This document shows, one piece after another, positions 1-5,856 of a stretch of DNA of 5,856 nt. Made by a program: the position numbers and the translations under genes. This DNA is from Sphingomonadales bacterium. Its GTDB lineage: Bacteria > Pseudomonadota > Alphaproteobacteria > Sphingomonadales > Sphingomonadaceae. The notes under the pieces were generated by a model. That model saw only the letters and a program-made list of their open reading frames with translations. It ran no database searches and was not told where the DNA came from. The stretch's first letter is position 1. Each line of letters starts with the position of its first letter. The stretch is from the NCBI GenBank assembly GCA_025360285.1, contig JANYCM010000318.1:1-5856 (forward strand), in the 5' to 3' direction.

Positions 1-798
1 CGGCGCGACCATCGCCACTACGGGCGGCGGCGCGGCGGGCGGCGGCGCGGCAGGCGGCGGCGCCGGCTTGATCACCTGGTCCCGGCTGAACGCCGGCACC
101 AGCGGCGCGCTGTCGGCCGGCGCCGGCATCGGTTTCAAAACCACCGCCCGCGCCGGTGCCCCGGCGGCGAATTGCGGCGGCACGCCTTTGCTGGCGGCGA
201 GGCTGACTGCGACTTCCCAGCCATTGGCGCGTTCCTGCGGCGCGATGATCGTCGTCAGATTGCCCAGCGCCGTTGTCGCTTCGGGCAGGCCCTGGGCGGA
301 GGCGCGCGCCAGATAGGCATAGGCCAGCACCAGACTGCGCGGCACCCCGTCGCCGTTCCAGCTCGCCACCCCCAGCACATATTGCGCCCGCATTTCACCG
401 GCATCGGCGGCCTGTTTCAACCAGCGCACCGCCTCGGGCTTTTCGCCGGCCTGGAACAGCAATATCCCCAGATTGGCCTGCGCCGGGCGATGGCCCTTCA
501 TCGCGGCGCGGCGATACCAGTCCCGCGCCTGCATCGCATCCTTGGGCACGGCCCTGCCGAGCTTATAGGCTTGGCCGATGTTGAACATCGCATCGGCGTC
601 GCCAGCGGTGGCAAAGGGCTGCCACATCGCCACCGCCCCGGCCCAATCGCCGGCGCGCCATAATTCCACGCCGGCGCGCACGCTGGGCGGCGGGGCCGGT
701 GCCGGCGCGGCGATCGCCGGTGGCACCGGCTTGGCGGCAAGCCCCGGCGCGGGCCACACCGCCACCAGACCGACCAGAAGAAATCTTACGCGCGCCAA
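1..798 (-). CDS. Sel1-repeat (TPR-like) exported protein, C-terminus beyond the window
   Basis: 266 codons are visible, read from 798 down to base 1 with no stop, so the 3' end is missing. The N-terminus looks like a signal peptide: Arg at residues 3 and 5, a hydrophobic stretch LLVGLVAVW, and a likely cut after LAA (about residue 22). A Pro/Ala linker follows (about 24-39). Three Sel1-type helical repeats then follow, at about residues 68-103, 104-135 and 136-171, seen as DADAMFNIGQAYKLG, RPAQANLGILLF and MRAQYVLGVASWNGDGV. After about 205 the chain becomes Pro/Ala-rich (PAPPPAAPPPAAPPP). In such proteins this linker often leads to another periplasmic domain, for example SPOR, but none is visible here. 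The start is inferred as TTG (798-796), because no in-frame ATG fits the signal peptide and GGGGA lies 6 nt upstream. It overlaps the pyrC-like gene by 13 nt, so it is probably co-transcribed and translationally coupled. Sel1 repeats mediate protein contacts; the specific role is unknown. Confidence 0.8.
   Translation of the reverse strand, partial: MARVRFLLVGLVAVWPAPGLAAKPVPPAIAAPAPAPPPSVRAGVELWRAGDWAGAVAMWQPFATAGDADAMFNIGQAYKLGRAVPKDAMQARDWYRRAAMKGHRPAQANLGILLFQAGEKPEAVRWLKQAADAGEMRAQYVLGVASWNGDGVPRSLVLAYAYLARASAQGLPEATTALGNLTTIIAPQERANGWEVAVSLAASKGVPPQFAAGAPARAVVLKPMPAPADSAPLVPAFSRDQVIKPAPPPAAPPPAAPPPVVAMVAP
22..66. repeat. 15-bp tandem repeat coding for a Pro/Ala linker
   Basis: Two exact copies of GGGCGGCGGCGCGGC (22-36 and 37-51) are followed by a third, imperfect copy (52-66). 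On the minus strand each copy encodes five residues of the type A-A-P-P-P within the linker of the Sel1-repeat protein. Because the unit is a multiple of three, copy number can change without breaking the frame, so linker length may vary between strains. Confidence 0.8.
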
Positions 799-2015
799 AC
801 CACATCCCCGCCCTTCACCGTCATCACCACCCGGCCCTGCACCGGCAGGCCATCGAACGGCGTATTGCCGGCGCCAACGAATTTGTCGCCGACGATGCGC
901 CACGGCGCCACCGGATCGAACAGCATAAGGTCGGCGGGTGAGCCCAGGCTTAACGTGCCGCCGGGCAGGCCGAACAAGGCGGCCGGGGCGGCTGTCATGG
1001 TTTTCAGCGCCGCCGCCAGAGTCAGCGTGCCATCCCGCACCAATGACAGCGCCAGCGCCAGCAGAGTTTCCGCCCCCGCCATGCCGGGCAGGGCATCGGC
1101 AAACGGCAGGCGCTTGTCCTCCTGGGTGCGCGGATCATGGCCCGACGCGATCACCGATATCGTGCCATCCGCAATCGCCGCCGCCACAGCACGCCGGTCT
1201 TCATCGCTGCGCAGCGGCGGTGACAGGCGGGCAAAGGAGCGGAAACCAGCGACGGCGGTTTCGCCGAGCAGCCAATGTGCCGGCGTCACCCCCGCCGTCA
1301 CCCGCACGCCGCGCGCCTGGGCGGCGCGGACGAGACCGAGCGCCTCCGCCGTTGTCACCTGGCGCAAATGCAGCCGGGCGCCGGTGGCTTCGGCAAGGCG
1401 GATGTCGCGGGCGACGGCGAGGCTTTCGGCAAAGGCCGGGGCGGCGGCCAGGCCGAGCCGCGTCGCATAATCGCCTTCGGTCGCCACGGCGCCGGCGGTC
1501 AGCGCCGTGTCCTCGGCATGGGCGACCACGACCATGTCAAAGGCGCGCGAATAGGCGAGCAAGCGGTGCATGACGGCGCTGCTGGCGATGCCGCTGCGCC
1601 CGGTCGCCACGCCCACCGCGCCCGCCGCCTGCCCCAGGCCGATTTCGGCAAGTTCCTGCCCGGCGAGGCCGCGCGTGGCAGCGACCAGCGGATGCACCCA
1701 GACGTCAGGCTTGCCCATCTGCTGGGCGAAGGCGACGAGCGCCGGGTCATCGAGCGGCGGGCGTTGATCGGGCATCAGCACGATGCGGGTGATGCCGCCG
1801 GCGTGGCAGGCGGCCGGGTCGGCGCGGAACACGCCGGTGTCGATCAGGCCGGGGGCGAGGACAAGGCCGCGGCCATCGATGATGTCGGCATCGGCCGGGG
1901 GCCGGTGGTTGCCCAGGCCGGCGATGATGCGGTCGCGCAGCAGGATGTTGGTGACGGCGTCATGGCCGGTGGCGGGATCGATGACGCGGGCGCCCGTGAT
2001 GGCGAGGGGGGTCAT
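786..2015 (-). CDS. pyrC': Dihydroorotase-like protein, probably non-catalytic PyrC' partner of PyrB
   Basis: The 409-residue length and layout match type I dihydroorotases of the amidohydrolase superfamily: an N-terminal beta part (ITGARVIDPATG), the entry to the metal-binding barrel at LVLAPGLID (51-59), and a C-terminal composite strand region (GSPADLMLFDP, 358-368). The active site is largely missing. The DxHxH ligands after GLID read DTGVF (59-63), the later metal His reads Gln in HLRQVTT (216-222), and the TDHAP motif with the catalytic Asp reads SGHDP (291-295). Only the His of HAED (166-169) is kept. In Pseudomonas an inactive homologue encoded by pyrC' is needed to assemble the PyrB dodecamer; by analogy this protein is probably structural and cytoplasmic. 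The ATG overlaps the pyrB stop as ATGA, with GGCAGG just upstream, so translation is coupled and roughly equal amounts of the two subunits are expected. An automatic label of active dihydroorotase would be misleading. Confidence 0.9.
   Translation of the reverse strand: MTPLAITGARVIDPATGHDAVTNILLRDRIIAGLGNHRPPADADIIDGRGLVLAPGLIDTGVFRADPAACHAGGITRIVLMPDQRPPLDDPALVAFAQQMGKPDVWVHPLVAATRGLAGQELAEIGLGQAAGAVGVATGRSGIASSAVMHRLLAYSRAFDMVVVAHAEDTALTAGAVATEGDYATRLGLAAAPAFAESLAVARDIRLAEATGARLHLRQVTTAEALGLVRAAQARGVRVTAGVTPAHWLLGETAVAGFRSFARLSPPLRSDEDRRAVAAAIADGTISVIASGHDPRTQEDKRLPFADALPGMAGAETLLALALSLVRDGTLTLAAALKTMTAAPAALFGLPGGTLSLGSPADLMLFDPVAPWRIVGDKFVGAGNTPFDGLPVQGRVVMTVKGGDVVWRA
805..812 (-). promoter_or_regulatory. 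Ribosome binding site that supports the TTG start of the Sel1 gene
   Basis: On the minus strand GGCGGGGA lies 6 nt before the TTG at 798-796, inside the last codons of the upstream pyrC-like gene. It is the main argument for the TTG start. An ATG at 805-803 is in another frame that gives no signal peptide and no Sel1 repeats. Confidence 0.45.
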
Positions 2016-3130
2016 CGGGCCTGCCCAATGGCGTCTGGGCTCGGTGCAGGTTCCCCCACCCCCGGCCCCTCCCGCAAGCGGGAGGGGAGCAGAGAGAGTG
2101 GCCCCTCTTGATGGCGGGACGGGAGCAGAGGCGGCCAGTCCTTGGCACCGCGCCTTGTCCGCGTCAGCACGTCGAGGCAGGCCATGCGGACGGCGACGCC
2201 CATTTCGACCTGTTCGGTGACGGCGGAGCGGGTGATGTCATCGGCGATGCGGCCATCGATTTCGACGCCGCGGTTCATCGGGCCGGGGTGCATGACCAGC
2301 ACGTCCGGCGCGGCATGGCGCAGCCGCGCCTCGGTAAGGCCATAGAAGCGGAAATATTCGCGGGTGGAGGGCACATAGGCACCATCCATCCGCTCGGTTT
2401 GCAGGCGCAGCATCATCACCACATCGGCACCGGCCAGGCCGTCGTCCATGTTGGTGAAGCAATCAACGCCGAGCGCATCGATATTTGTCGGCAACAGGGT
2501 TGGCGGCGCGACGGCGCGGACTTTTGCGCCGAGCGAGCCAAGCAGTTGAAAATTCGACCGGGCGACGCGCGAATGCAATATGTCGCCGCAGATGGCGACC
2601 GTCAGCCCTTCGATGCGGCCCTTGCGGCGGCGGATGGTCAGCGCATCGAGCAACGCCTGGGTCGGATGTTCGTGGCGGCCATCGCCGGCATTGAGCACCG
2701 GGCAATCGAGCTTTTCGGCGATCAGCTGCACGGCACCCGACGAACCATGGCGAATGACGATGAGATCCGGGTGCATGGCGTTGAGGGTCAGCGCCGTGTC
2801 GAGCAGGGTTTCGCCCTTCTTCACGCTCGATCCCGACACGCCGAGATTGACGACATCGGCGCCCAGCCGCTTGCCGGCAATTTCGAAGCTCAAAAGCGTG
2901 CGGGTGGAATTTTCAAAGAACGCGTTGATCTGGGTGAGGCCGGCGAGGCGGTTGTCATGCTTGGCCTCGCCAAGATTCTTGGGACGTCGGTTGAATTCGA
3001 CCCATTGTTCGGCTTCATCGAGCAGGAACAGCATTTCCCAGGGCTTCAGCGCCGACAGGCCCAGCAAATGCAAATGCGGAAACGGATGGGCACCGGCGGC
3101 GATGGCGGGGTGCGGAGCATGGGTCATCAC
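2012..3130 (-). CDS. pyrB: Aspartate carbamoyltransferase catalytic subunit with extended C-terminus
   Basis: This cytoplasmic enzyme joins carbamoyl phosphate and aspartate to give N-carbamoyl-aspartate, the committed step of pyrimidine synthesis. All the family signatures are present: the carbamoyl-phosphate loop FENSTRT (72-78), the mobile loop SSVKKGET (101-108), the HPTQALLD segment (155-162), the aspartate-binding RLQTER region (242-247), HPGPMNRGVEI (281-291), and the C-terminal helix VTEQVEMGVAVRMACLDVL (304-322). The reading frame opens with GTG at 3130 followed at once by ATG at 3127; the ATG is equally or more likely, one residue shorter. The core ends near residue 325, but the frame runs on to 372. 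This roughly 45-residue Pro/Arg/Leu-rich tail is encoded by two palindromic repeat units, so it is probably a late insertion. The gene leads the operon with the pyrC-like gene, with a 4-nt overlap, and no regulatory pyrI gene is seen. Catalytic function looks intact; the effect of the tail is unknown. Confidence 0.97.
   Translation of the reverse strand: MMTHAPHPAIAAGAHPFPHLHLLGLSALKPWEMLFLLDEAEQWVEFNRRPKNLGEAKHDNRLAGLTQINAFFENSTRTLLSFEIAGKRLGADVVNLGVSGSSVKKGETLLDTALTLNAMHPDLIVIRHGSSGAVQLIAEKLDCPVLNAGDGRHEHPTQALLDALTIRRRKGRIEGLTVAICGDILHSRVARSNFQLLGSLGAKVRAVAPPTLLPTNIDALGVDCFTNMDDGLAGADVVMMLRLQTERMDGAYVPSTREYFRFYGLTEARLRHAAPDVLVMHPGPMNRGVEIDGRIADDITRSAVTEQVEMGVAVRMACLDVLTRTRRGAKDWPPLLPSRHQEGPLSLLPSRLREGPGVGEPAPSPDAIGQAR
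2020..2025 (-). promoter_or_regulatory. Ribosome binding site of the pyrC-like gene inside pyrB
   Basis: GGCAGG on the minus strand ends 4 nt before the ATG at 2015-2013. It lies within the last codons of pyrB, just after the palindromic repeats, and together with the 4-nt ATGA overlap supports translational coupling. Confidence 0.5.
2064..2092. repeat. Palindromic repeat unit, intact copy, inside pyrB 3' end
   Basis: This 29-bp unit contains the perfect inverted repeat CCCCTCCCGC-AA-GCGGGAGGGG (2066-2087), ending in AGCAG. On the minus strand it encodes about LLPSRLREGP in the PyrB tail. It resembles the short G/C-rich palindromes I remember from intergenic spacers of sphingomonads, a recollection rather than a search. 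The flank at 2050-2063 is a run of C-rich sequence (CCCCCACCCCC) that may belong to the same element. Confidence 0.8.
2100..2128. repeat. Palindromic repeat unit, decayed copy, inside pyrB 3' end
   Basis: This is a second 29-bp unit, 36 bp from the first in the same orientation. It matches the first at 23 of 29 positions, including both ends (GGCCCCTC and GGGAGCAG), with most changes in the middle, so the palindrome is broken. It encodes about LLPSRHQEGP, parallel to LLPSRLREGP of the intact copy. Confidence 0.7.
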
Positions 3131-3234
3131 CGGCGCTCATAGCGTCTATCGGCCAGCGGCGGCAAGGTGGTGCGATGGAACGGATGGCCGTGCCTGTTGT
3201 TTATCCGACATCCGCAACATCAGGATGATGTAAC
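3131..3234. promoter_or_regulatory. Divergent promoter region between pyrB and the exported-protein gene
   Basis: The 104-bp spacer must hold the promoters of both the leftward pyrB operon and the rightward gene at 3235. It is less GC-rich at its right end (3196-3234). I could not identify convincing -35/-10 pairs: TTGTTT (3196-3201) is a weak -35-like match for the rightward gene without a clear -10. No attenuator or leader peptide for pyrB is evident. Confidence 0.4.
3217..3231 (+). promoter_or_regulatory. Inverted repeat over the ribosome binding site of the gene at 3235
   Basis: ACATCA-GGA-TGATGT is a perfect 6-bp inverted repeat with a 3-nt centre. The Shine-Dalgarno-like AGGA (3222-3225) falls in its centre, 9 nt before the ATG at 3235. 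It could be a small operator or a weak hairpin that limits ribosome access, or it could be chance. Confidence 0.35.
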
Positions 3235-3882
3235 ATGTATCGTATCACTTCCCTTTCGCGTGCCGTGACGCTGTCCGCCCTGCTGGCCTTTTCGGCCATG
3301 CCGATCGCCGCCCAGGCCGGCCAGGACCAGCGCGCCCGCGCCGCCATCGCCGAAGCCCGCGGCAAGATCGAATCGGGTGACAAGGTTGGCGCCAGCAGCG
3401 AAGCGATGGACCTGCAAACCGCCGCGCGCAGCTCGCTCGCCAATGCCGAGGCGTTGCTGTCCAAGGACAAGAAGACCGATGCCATCGCCGAGGCGCAGCA
3501 CGCCGGGCAACTGGCCGACCAGGCGCTGGTGATGGCCGACAAGCGCAAGACAGCGGCCGTGGAAACCGACCGGATGAACGCCGAAGCGACGGCCGCCGCT
3601 GCCACCCAGACCGCCGCCGCCGCGACGCAATCGGCCGCCAGCGCCAATATGCGCGCCGCTGTCGCCATGCAATCGGCCGATCAGGCCAAGGCGGAAGCCG
3701 ATGCGCTGCGCAATGCGCCGCCGCCGGTGGCAGCGCCGGTGACGACCGTCGCGACAGTTGAAAAGACCGTGGTTCACCAGCCGGCGCAGGTGATCAAGCA
3801 TCGCACCAAGGTGGTTGTCCGTCACCGGCCAGCGACAACGACCGAAAAGACCACGACGACGTTGACGACCAAACCGCAGTAA
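3235..3882 (+). CDS. Small exported Ala-rich helical protein, DUF4398-like
   Basis: This 215-residue protein has a clear Sec signal peptide: RITSLSR, then the hydrophobic VTLSALLAFSAMPIA, with a likely cut after AQA (residue 28). Residues 30-102 form amphipathic helices with evenly spaced Ala (RARAAIAEARGKIESGD, SSLANAEALLSKDKKTDAIAEAQHAGQLADQAL), a pattern resembling the DUF4398 family of envelope proteins. Residues 103-160 continue as a very Ala-rich probable coiled coil (AAAATQTAAAATQSAAS). A Pro hinge (161-168) leads to a basic Val/Thr/Lys/His tail (VIKHRTKVVVRHR, then TTTEKTTTTLTTKPQ). There is no lipobox Cys, so it is probably soluble in the periplasm or bound to the envelope. The Met start is fixed by the signal peptide and AGGA upstream. 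It is transcribed alone, ending at the terminator at 3890. The function is unknown; the basic tail might bind an acidic surface polymer or peptidoglycan (inference). DUF4398 is assigned by pattern only. Confidence 0.85.
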   Translation: MYRITSLSRAVTLSALLAFSAMPIAAQAGQDQRARAAIAEARGKIESGDKVGASSEAMDLQTAARSSLANAEALLSKDKKTDAIAEAQHAGQLADQALVMADKRKTAAVETDRMNAEATAAAATQTAAAATQSAASANMRAAVAMQSADQAKAEADALRNAPPPVAAPVTTVATVEKTVVHQPAQVIKHRTKVVVRHRPATTTEKTTTTLTTKPQ

Positions 3883-3889
3883 TTTTCTT

Positions 3890-3944
3890 CTCCCTCCCCG
3901 CAGCGTAGGCGACGCCTTCGCGTCAACGGGGAGGGAGTTTTTTT
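3890..3944 (+). terminator. Rho-independent terminator between convergent genes
   Basis: An 11-bp perfect stem, CTCCCTCCCCG (3890-3900) with CGGGGAGGGAG (3927-3937), is followed by seven T (3938-3944). The 26-nt loop holds a further small hairpin, AGGC-GAC-GCCT (3907-3917). It begins 8 nt after the stop of the exported-protein gene. The T-run overlaps the stop codon of the minus-strand gene (3945-3943). Read leftward, the same stem is followed by AAGAAAATT rather than a T-run, so it should be weaker for the minus-strand gene. Confidence 0.85.
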
Positions 3945-5856
3945 ACGGCGTTACCCCGTATTTCGCATATTCCTCGTCAATCCGCGGGCTTTCCAGACGC
4001 GCGCCGGTCAGGTCCGCATCGCCGGCCGCGGTGCTGCCCTGGCGGCGTTTGATGACGCCGCGCACATAGAGGCTGGCGGGCAGTTCGGGACGCAGATCGA
4101 GCGCGGCGTTGACATCGGCAAGGGCATCATCGAGCCGGCCGAGCTTGAAATAGACCAGCCCGCGGCTGTCGAGCGCCTGTACAGGCGCCTCGCCGAGTTC
4201 GATCGCCTTGGTGCAGTCCTTCAGCGCCGTATCAAGGCTGACCCCCAGCGTGGCCTTGGTCCAGCAGCGGCTGTTGAGCAGGCTGGCATCGCCGGGCTTG
4301 GCGGCGACAGCGGCATCGCTGGCAGCGATGGCGGCGGTCGCCTGCCCCAGGCGGGCGAGGATTTCGGCCTTGGTGGCAAGGAAGCCGGGTTTCAGCTTGC
4401 CGCCCGCCGCAATACGGTCATCGAGCAGCGCCAAAGCGGCGACGCTTTCGCCCTGTTCGGCCTGGCGGATGGTCAGCGCCGACACGGCATCCTCATCACC
4501 CGGATCGAGCGCAAAGGCTGCCTTGGCATCGGCCAGCGCCTTGGCGTCATTGCGGGTCTGCCACAAAAGCCGGCCGCGTGTCAGATAGGCCTCGACATCG
4601 GGTCGGCTGGCGATGACGGCATCGAGATCGGCGATGGCGCCCTTGCGATCGAACACACTGGCGCGGAATTCGGCGCGGCGGCGATAGGCCGGGGCCTTTT
4701 CGGTCGCATCGGCGATGGTGCGGGCATAGGCGTCTTCAATGGCTTTCAGCTTGCCGGCCGCGGTCGCCGCCTGCACCACCTGCCAGCGCGGCGGATAATC
4801 GGCGGGGGCGAGGATCTTCAGCAGCCGGGATTTGGCCTGCGCCACGGCATTGCGGGTAGCGGCGATATCGGCGGGGGCGATTTCGATGGCGGTTTCATCG
4901 ATCCGGTCTTCAAACGCCACCACGCCGTCCTTGAGGTCGGCATGGCGTTGAATCATCTCGCCGGCGAGCGGTTTGGCGAAGCTGGTGTCGCCTTCCAGGG
5001 CAAAGCCTTTGCCGCCATCGGGCAGGCGGACGCGGGTGCGGAACAGCCCGGCGAGCACGCCGCCGGTGGCAACCGGAATGTCCTTCCATTCCGGCCGGGC
5101 GCGATCGCCATCGAAATTCATCTGGGCCACCGCCTTGTCGAGCGTCCATTCGAAGCGCTGGTCCTCGCGTGACCAGGTGCCGCCGTTGATGCCGGTAACG
5201 CGCACCGTGGCGGTGGCGCTTTCGGGGTCATAATCGATGTCGCGGCTGATGATGGCGCTGTAGCCGACGAAGCGCCCGATCATGCCATCGATCATTTCCT
5301 TCTTCTTGTCGGCGCTGACCTGGGCGGCGGCGGCTTTCAGCCCTTCGGCGGTGGGGCCCCGCAGGGTGAGCGCGGCGCTGAACGGTGCGGCGATACCGAT
5401 GCCGGCGGATTGGTCGATCTCCTGGGTGATCTCGAAATTGGCGCGGACATTGGGGTGGGTGACGATGGTGAACAGCCCGGCGCCCTGGCTGCGGATCGGC
5501 AGGACGCTGTGGAAGTTGGGCGTGTCGGCGAGATCGGCGAGGCGGGTGCCGGTGGTGGTGCCATCCAGCCACAGGGTTTCGCCCTTCACATCGGCCTTGA
5601 CCAGCACATGGTTGAAGGCGGCGGCAGAGGGCAGCCGGCCCGCGACGAAATCGCCCAATTGGGTGTGCGCCAGCACCGGTTCGGCGCTGATGCCGAGCTC
5701 CGCCAGCAACGCCAGCAGCAGCAGCGTCTTGGCCTTGCAATCACCATAGCGCAGTCCCCAGGTTTTCTCCGGTGACTGCGGCACATAATTGCCATGGTCG
5801 AGGCCGTTAAACAGGTAGCGCACCTCGCTCTGCACGGTGCGCAGGGCCATAGCGGT
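3943..5856 (-). CDS. DUF3857/transglutaminase-like protein with TPR tail, N-terminus beyond the window
   Basis: The frame is open to the right edge, so the true start lies outside. The ATG at 5850 is internal, since it begins in the middle of the transglutaminase-like fold. Numbering from that Met, the Cys-His-Asp triad is complete: C38 in RYGDCKAKT, H81 in FNHVLV and D96 in LWLDGT. A beta-rich middle part follows (about 120-345), as in proteins with an N-terminal DUF3857 domain before the transglutaminase core; that domain would lie beyond the edge. From about 387 to 615 come several TPR-like helical pairs, such as AYRRRAEFRASVFDRKGAIADLDAVI and ALDSRGLVYFKLGRLDDALADVNAALDLRP, the latter being the clearest. 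The chain ends YAKYGVTP. Related proteins are usually exported. The bacterial substrates are unknown; proteolysis or amide-bond chemistry on an envelope protein is plausible. It converges on the gene at 3235 and shares its terminator region. Confidence 0.9.
   Translation of the reverse strand, partial: TAMALRTVQSEVRYLFNGLDHGNYVPQSPEKTWGLRYGDCKAKTLLLLALLAELGISAEPVLAHTQLGDFVAGRLPSAAAFNHVLVKADVKGETLWLDGTTTGTRLADLADTPNFHSVLPIRSQGAGLFTIVTHPNVRANFEITQEIDQSAGIGIAAPFSAALTLRGPTAEGLKAAAAQVSADKKKEMIDGMIGRFVGYSAIISRDIDYDPESATATVRVTGINGGTWSREDQRFEWTLDKAVAQMNFDGDRARPEWKDIPVATGGVLAGLFRTRVRLPDGGKGFALEGDTSFAKPLAGEMIQRHADLKDGVVAFEDRIDETAIEIAPADIAATRNAVAQAKSRLLKILAPADYPPRWQVVQAATAAGKLKAIEDAYARTIADATEKAPAYRRRAEFRASVFDRKGAIADLDAVIASRPDVEAYLTRGRLLWQTRNDAKALADAKAAFALDPGDEDAVSALTIRQAEQGESVAALALLDDRIAAGGKLKPGFLATKAEILARLGQATAAIAASDAAVAAKPGDASLLNSRCWTKATLGVSLDTALKDCTKAIELGEAPVQALDSRGLVYFKLGRLDDALADVNAALDLRPELPASLYVRGVIKRRQGSTAAGDADLTGARLESPRIDEEYAKYGVTP

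Noticed and set aside
1275..2111. A 278-codon plus-strand frame across the pyrC-like gene
   Set aside because: It is a low-complexity Gly/Ala/Arg product opposite a recognisable amidohydrolase-fold gene, so it is a codon-bias shadow.
2108..3142. A 344-codon open frame on the plus strand across pyrB
   Set aside because: It is antisense to a gene with full aspartate carbamoyltransferase signatures, and its product is His/Gly/Ala-rich with no recognisable domain. High GC content makes long antisense frames common.
3131..3160. Possible promoter for pyrB with TATGAG just before the start codon
   Set aside because: A TTGCCG/TATGAG pair with 18-bp spacing exists on the minus strand but would place the transcript start at about the start codon. 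The match is weak and the GC-rich context makes chance likely.
3220..3825. A 201-codon minus-strand frame opposite the exported-protein gene
   Set aside because: The plus frame has a proper signal peptide, ribosome site and terminator. The minus frame is Gly/Arg-rich with none of these.
5850..5850. ATG at 5850 as the start of the transglutaminase/TPR gene
   Set aside because: It falls inside the transglutaminase-like fold, has no ribosome binding site visible in the remaining bases, and the frame stays open to the window edge.
1..5856. CRISPR array, tRNA/rRNA genes, insertion sequence, toxin-antitoxin or defence genes
   Set aside because: No regularly spaced direct repeats, no cloverleaf-like sequence, no transposase motifs and no small gene pair were seen. 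The sequence is almost entirely accounted for by five genes.

Overview
The window is GC-rich DNA with tightly packed, partly overlapping genes. It looks alphaproteobacterial and most likely sphingomonad. The pointers are a pyrB gene coupled to a degenerate dihydroorotase homologue, a DUF3857/transglutaminase-type protein with a TPR tail, a Sel1-repeat protein, and G/C-rich palindromes of the kind I remember from sphingomonad spacers. The assignment rests on recognising families by eye, not on a database search.

Layout. A minus-strand operon reads from about 3130 down to the left edge: pyrB (aspartate carbamoyltransferase), then a pyrC-like gene overlapping it by 4 nt (ATGA), then a Sel1-repeat protein whose likely TTG start overlaps the pyrC-like gene by 13 nt and which runs off the left edge. 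A 104-bp spacer separates pyrB from a divergent plus-strand gene (3235-3882) for a small exported Ala-rich protein resembling DUF4398. That gene ends at a strong hairpin plus T-run terminator. The terminator lies between it and a convergent minus-strand gene (stop at 3943) for a large transglutaminase-like/TPR protein, which enters from the right edge without its N-terminus.

How the genes work together. PyrB makes carbamoyl-aspartate in pyrimidine synthesis. The PyrC-like protein has lost most dihydroorotase metal ligands (DxHxH reads DTGVF, the later His reads Gln, the catalytic Asp reads Gly). It is best read as a non-catalytic partner of PyrB, as in the Pseudomonas pyrBC' arrangement, so a true dihydroorotase should lie elsewhere in the genome. 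The Sel1, DUF4398-like and transglutaminase/TPR proteins appear to be envelope or periplasmic proteins without an evident link to pyrimidines.

The most notable structure is at the 3' end of pyrB. Two copies of a 29-bp palindromic unit, 36 bp apart, are translated as part of a roughly 45-residue C-terminal tail that aspartate carbamoyltransferases normally lack, and the 4-nt coupling to the next gene is intact. I see no RNA genes, CRISPR array, insertion sequence or defence system, and no clear sign of a wholly new system.
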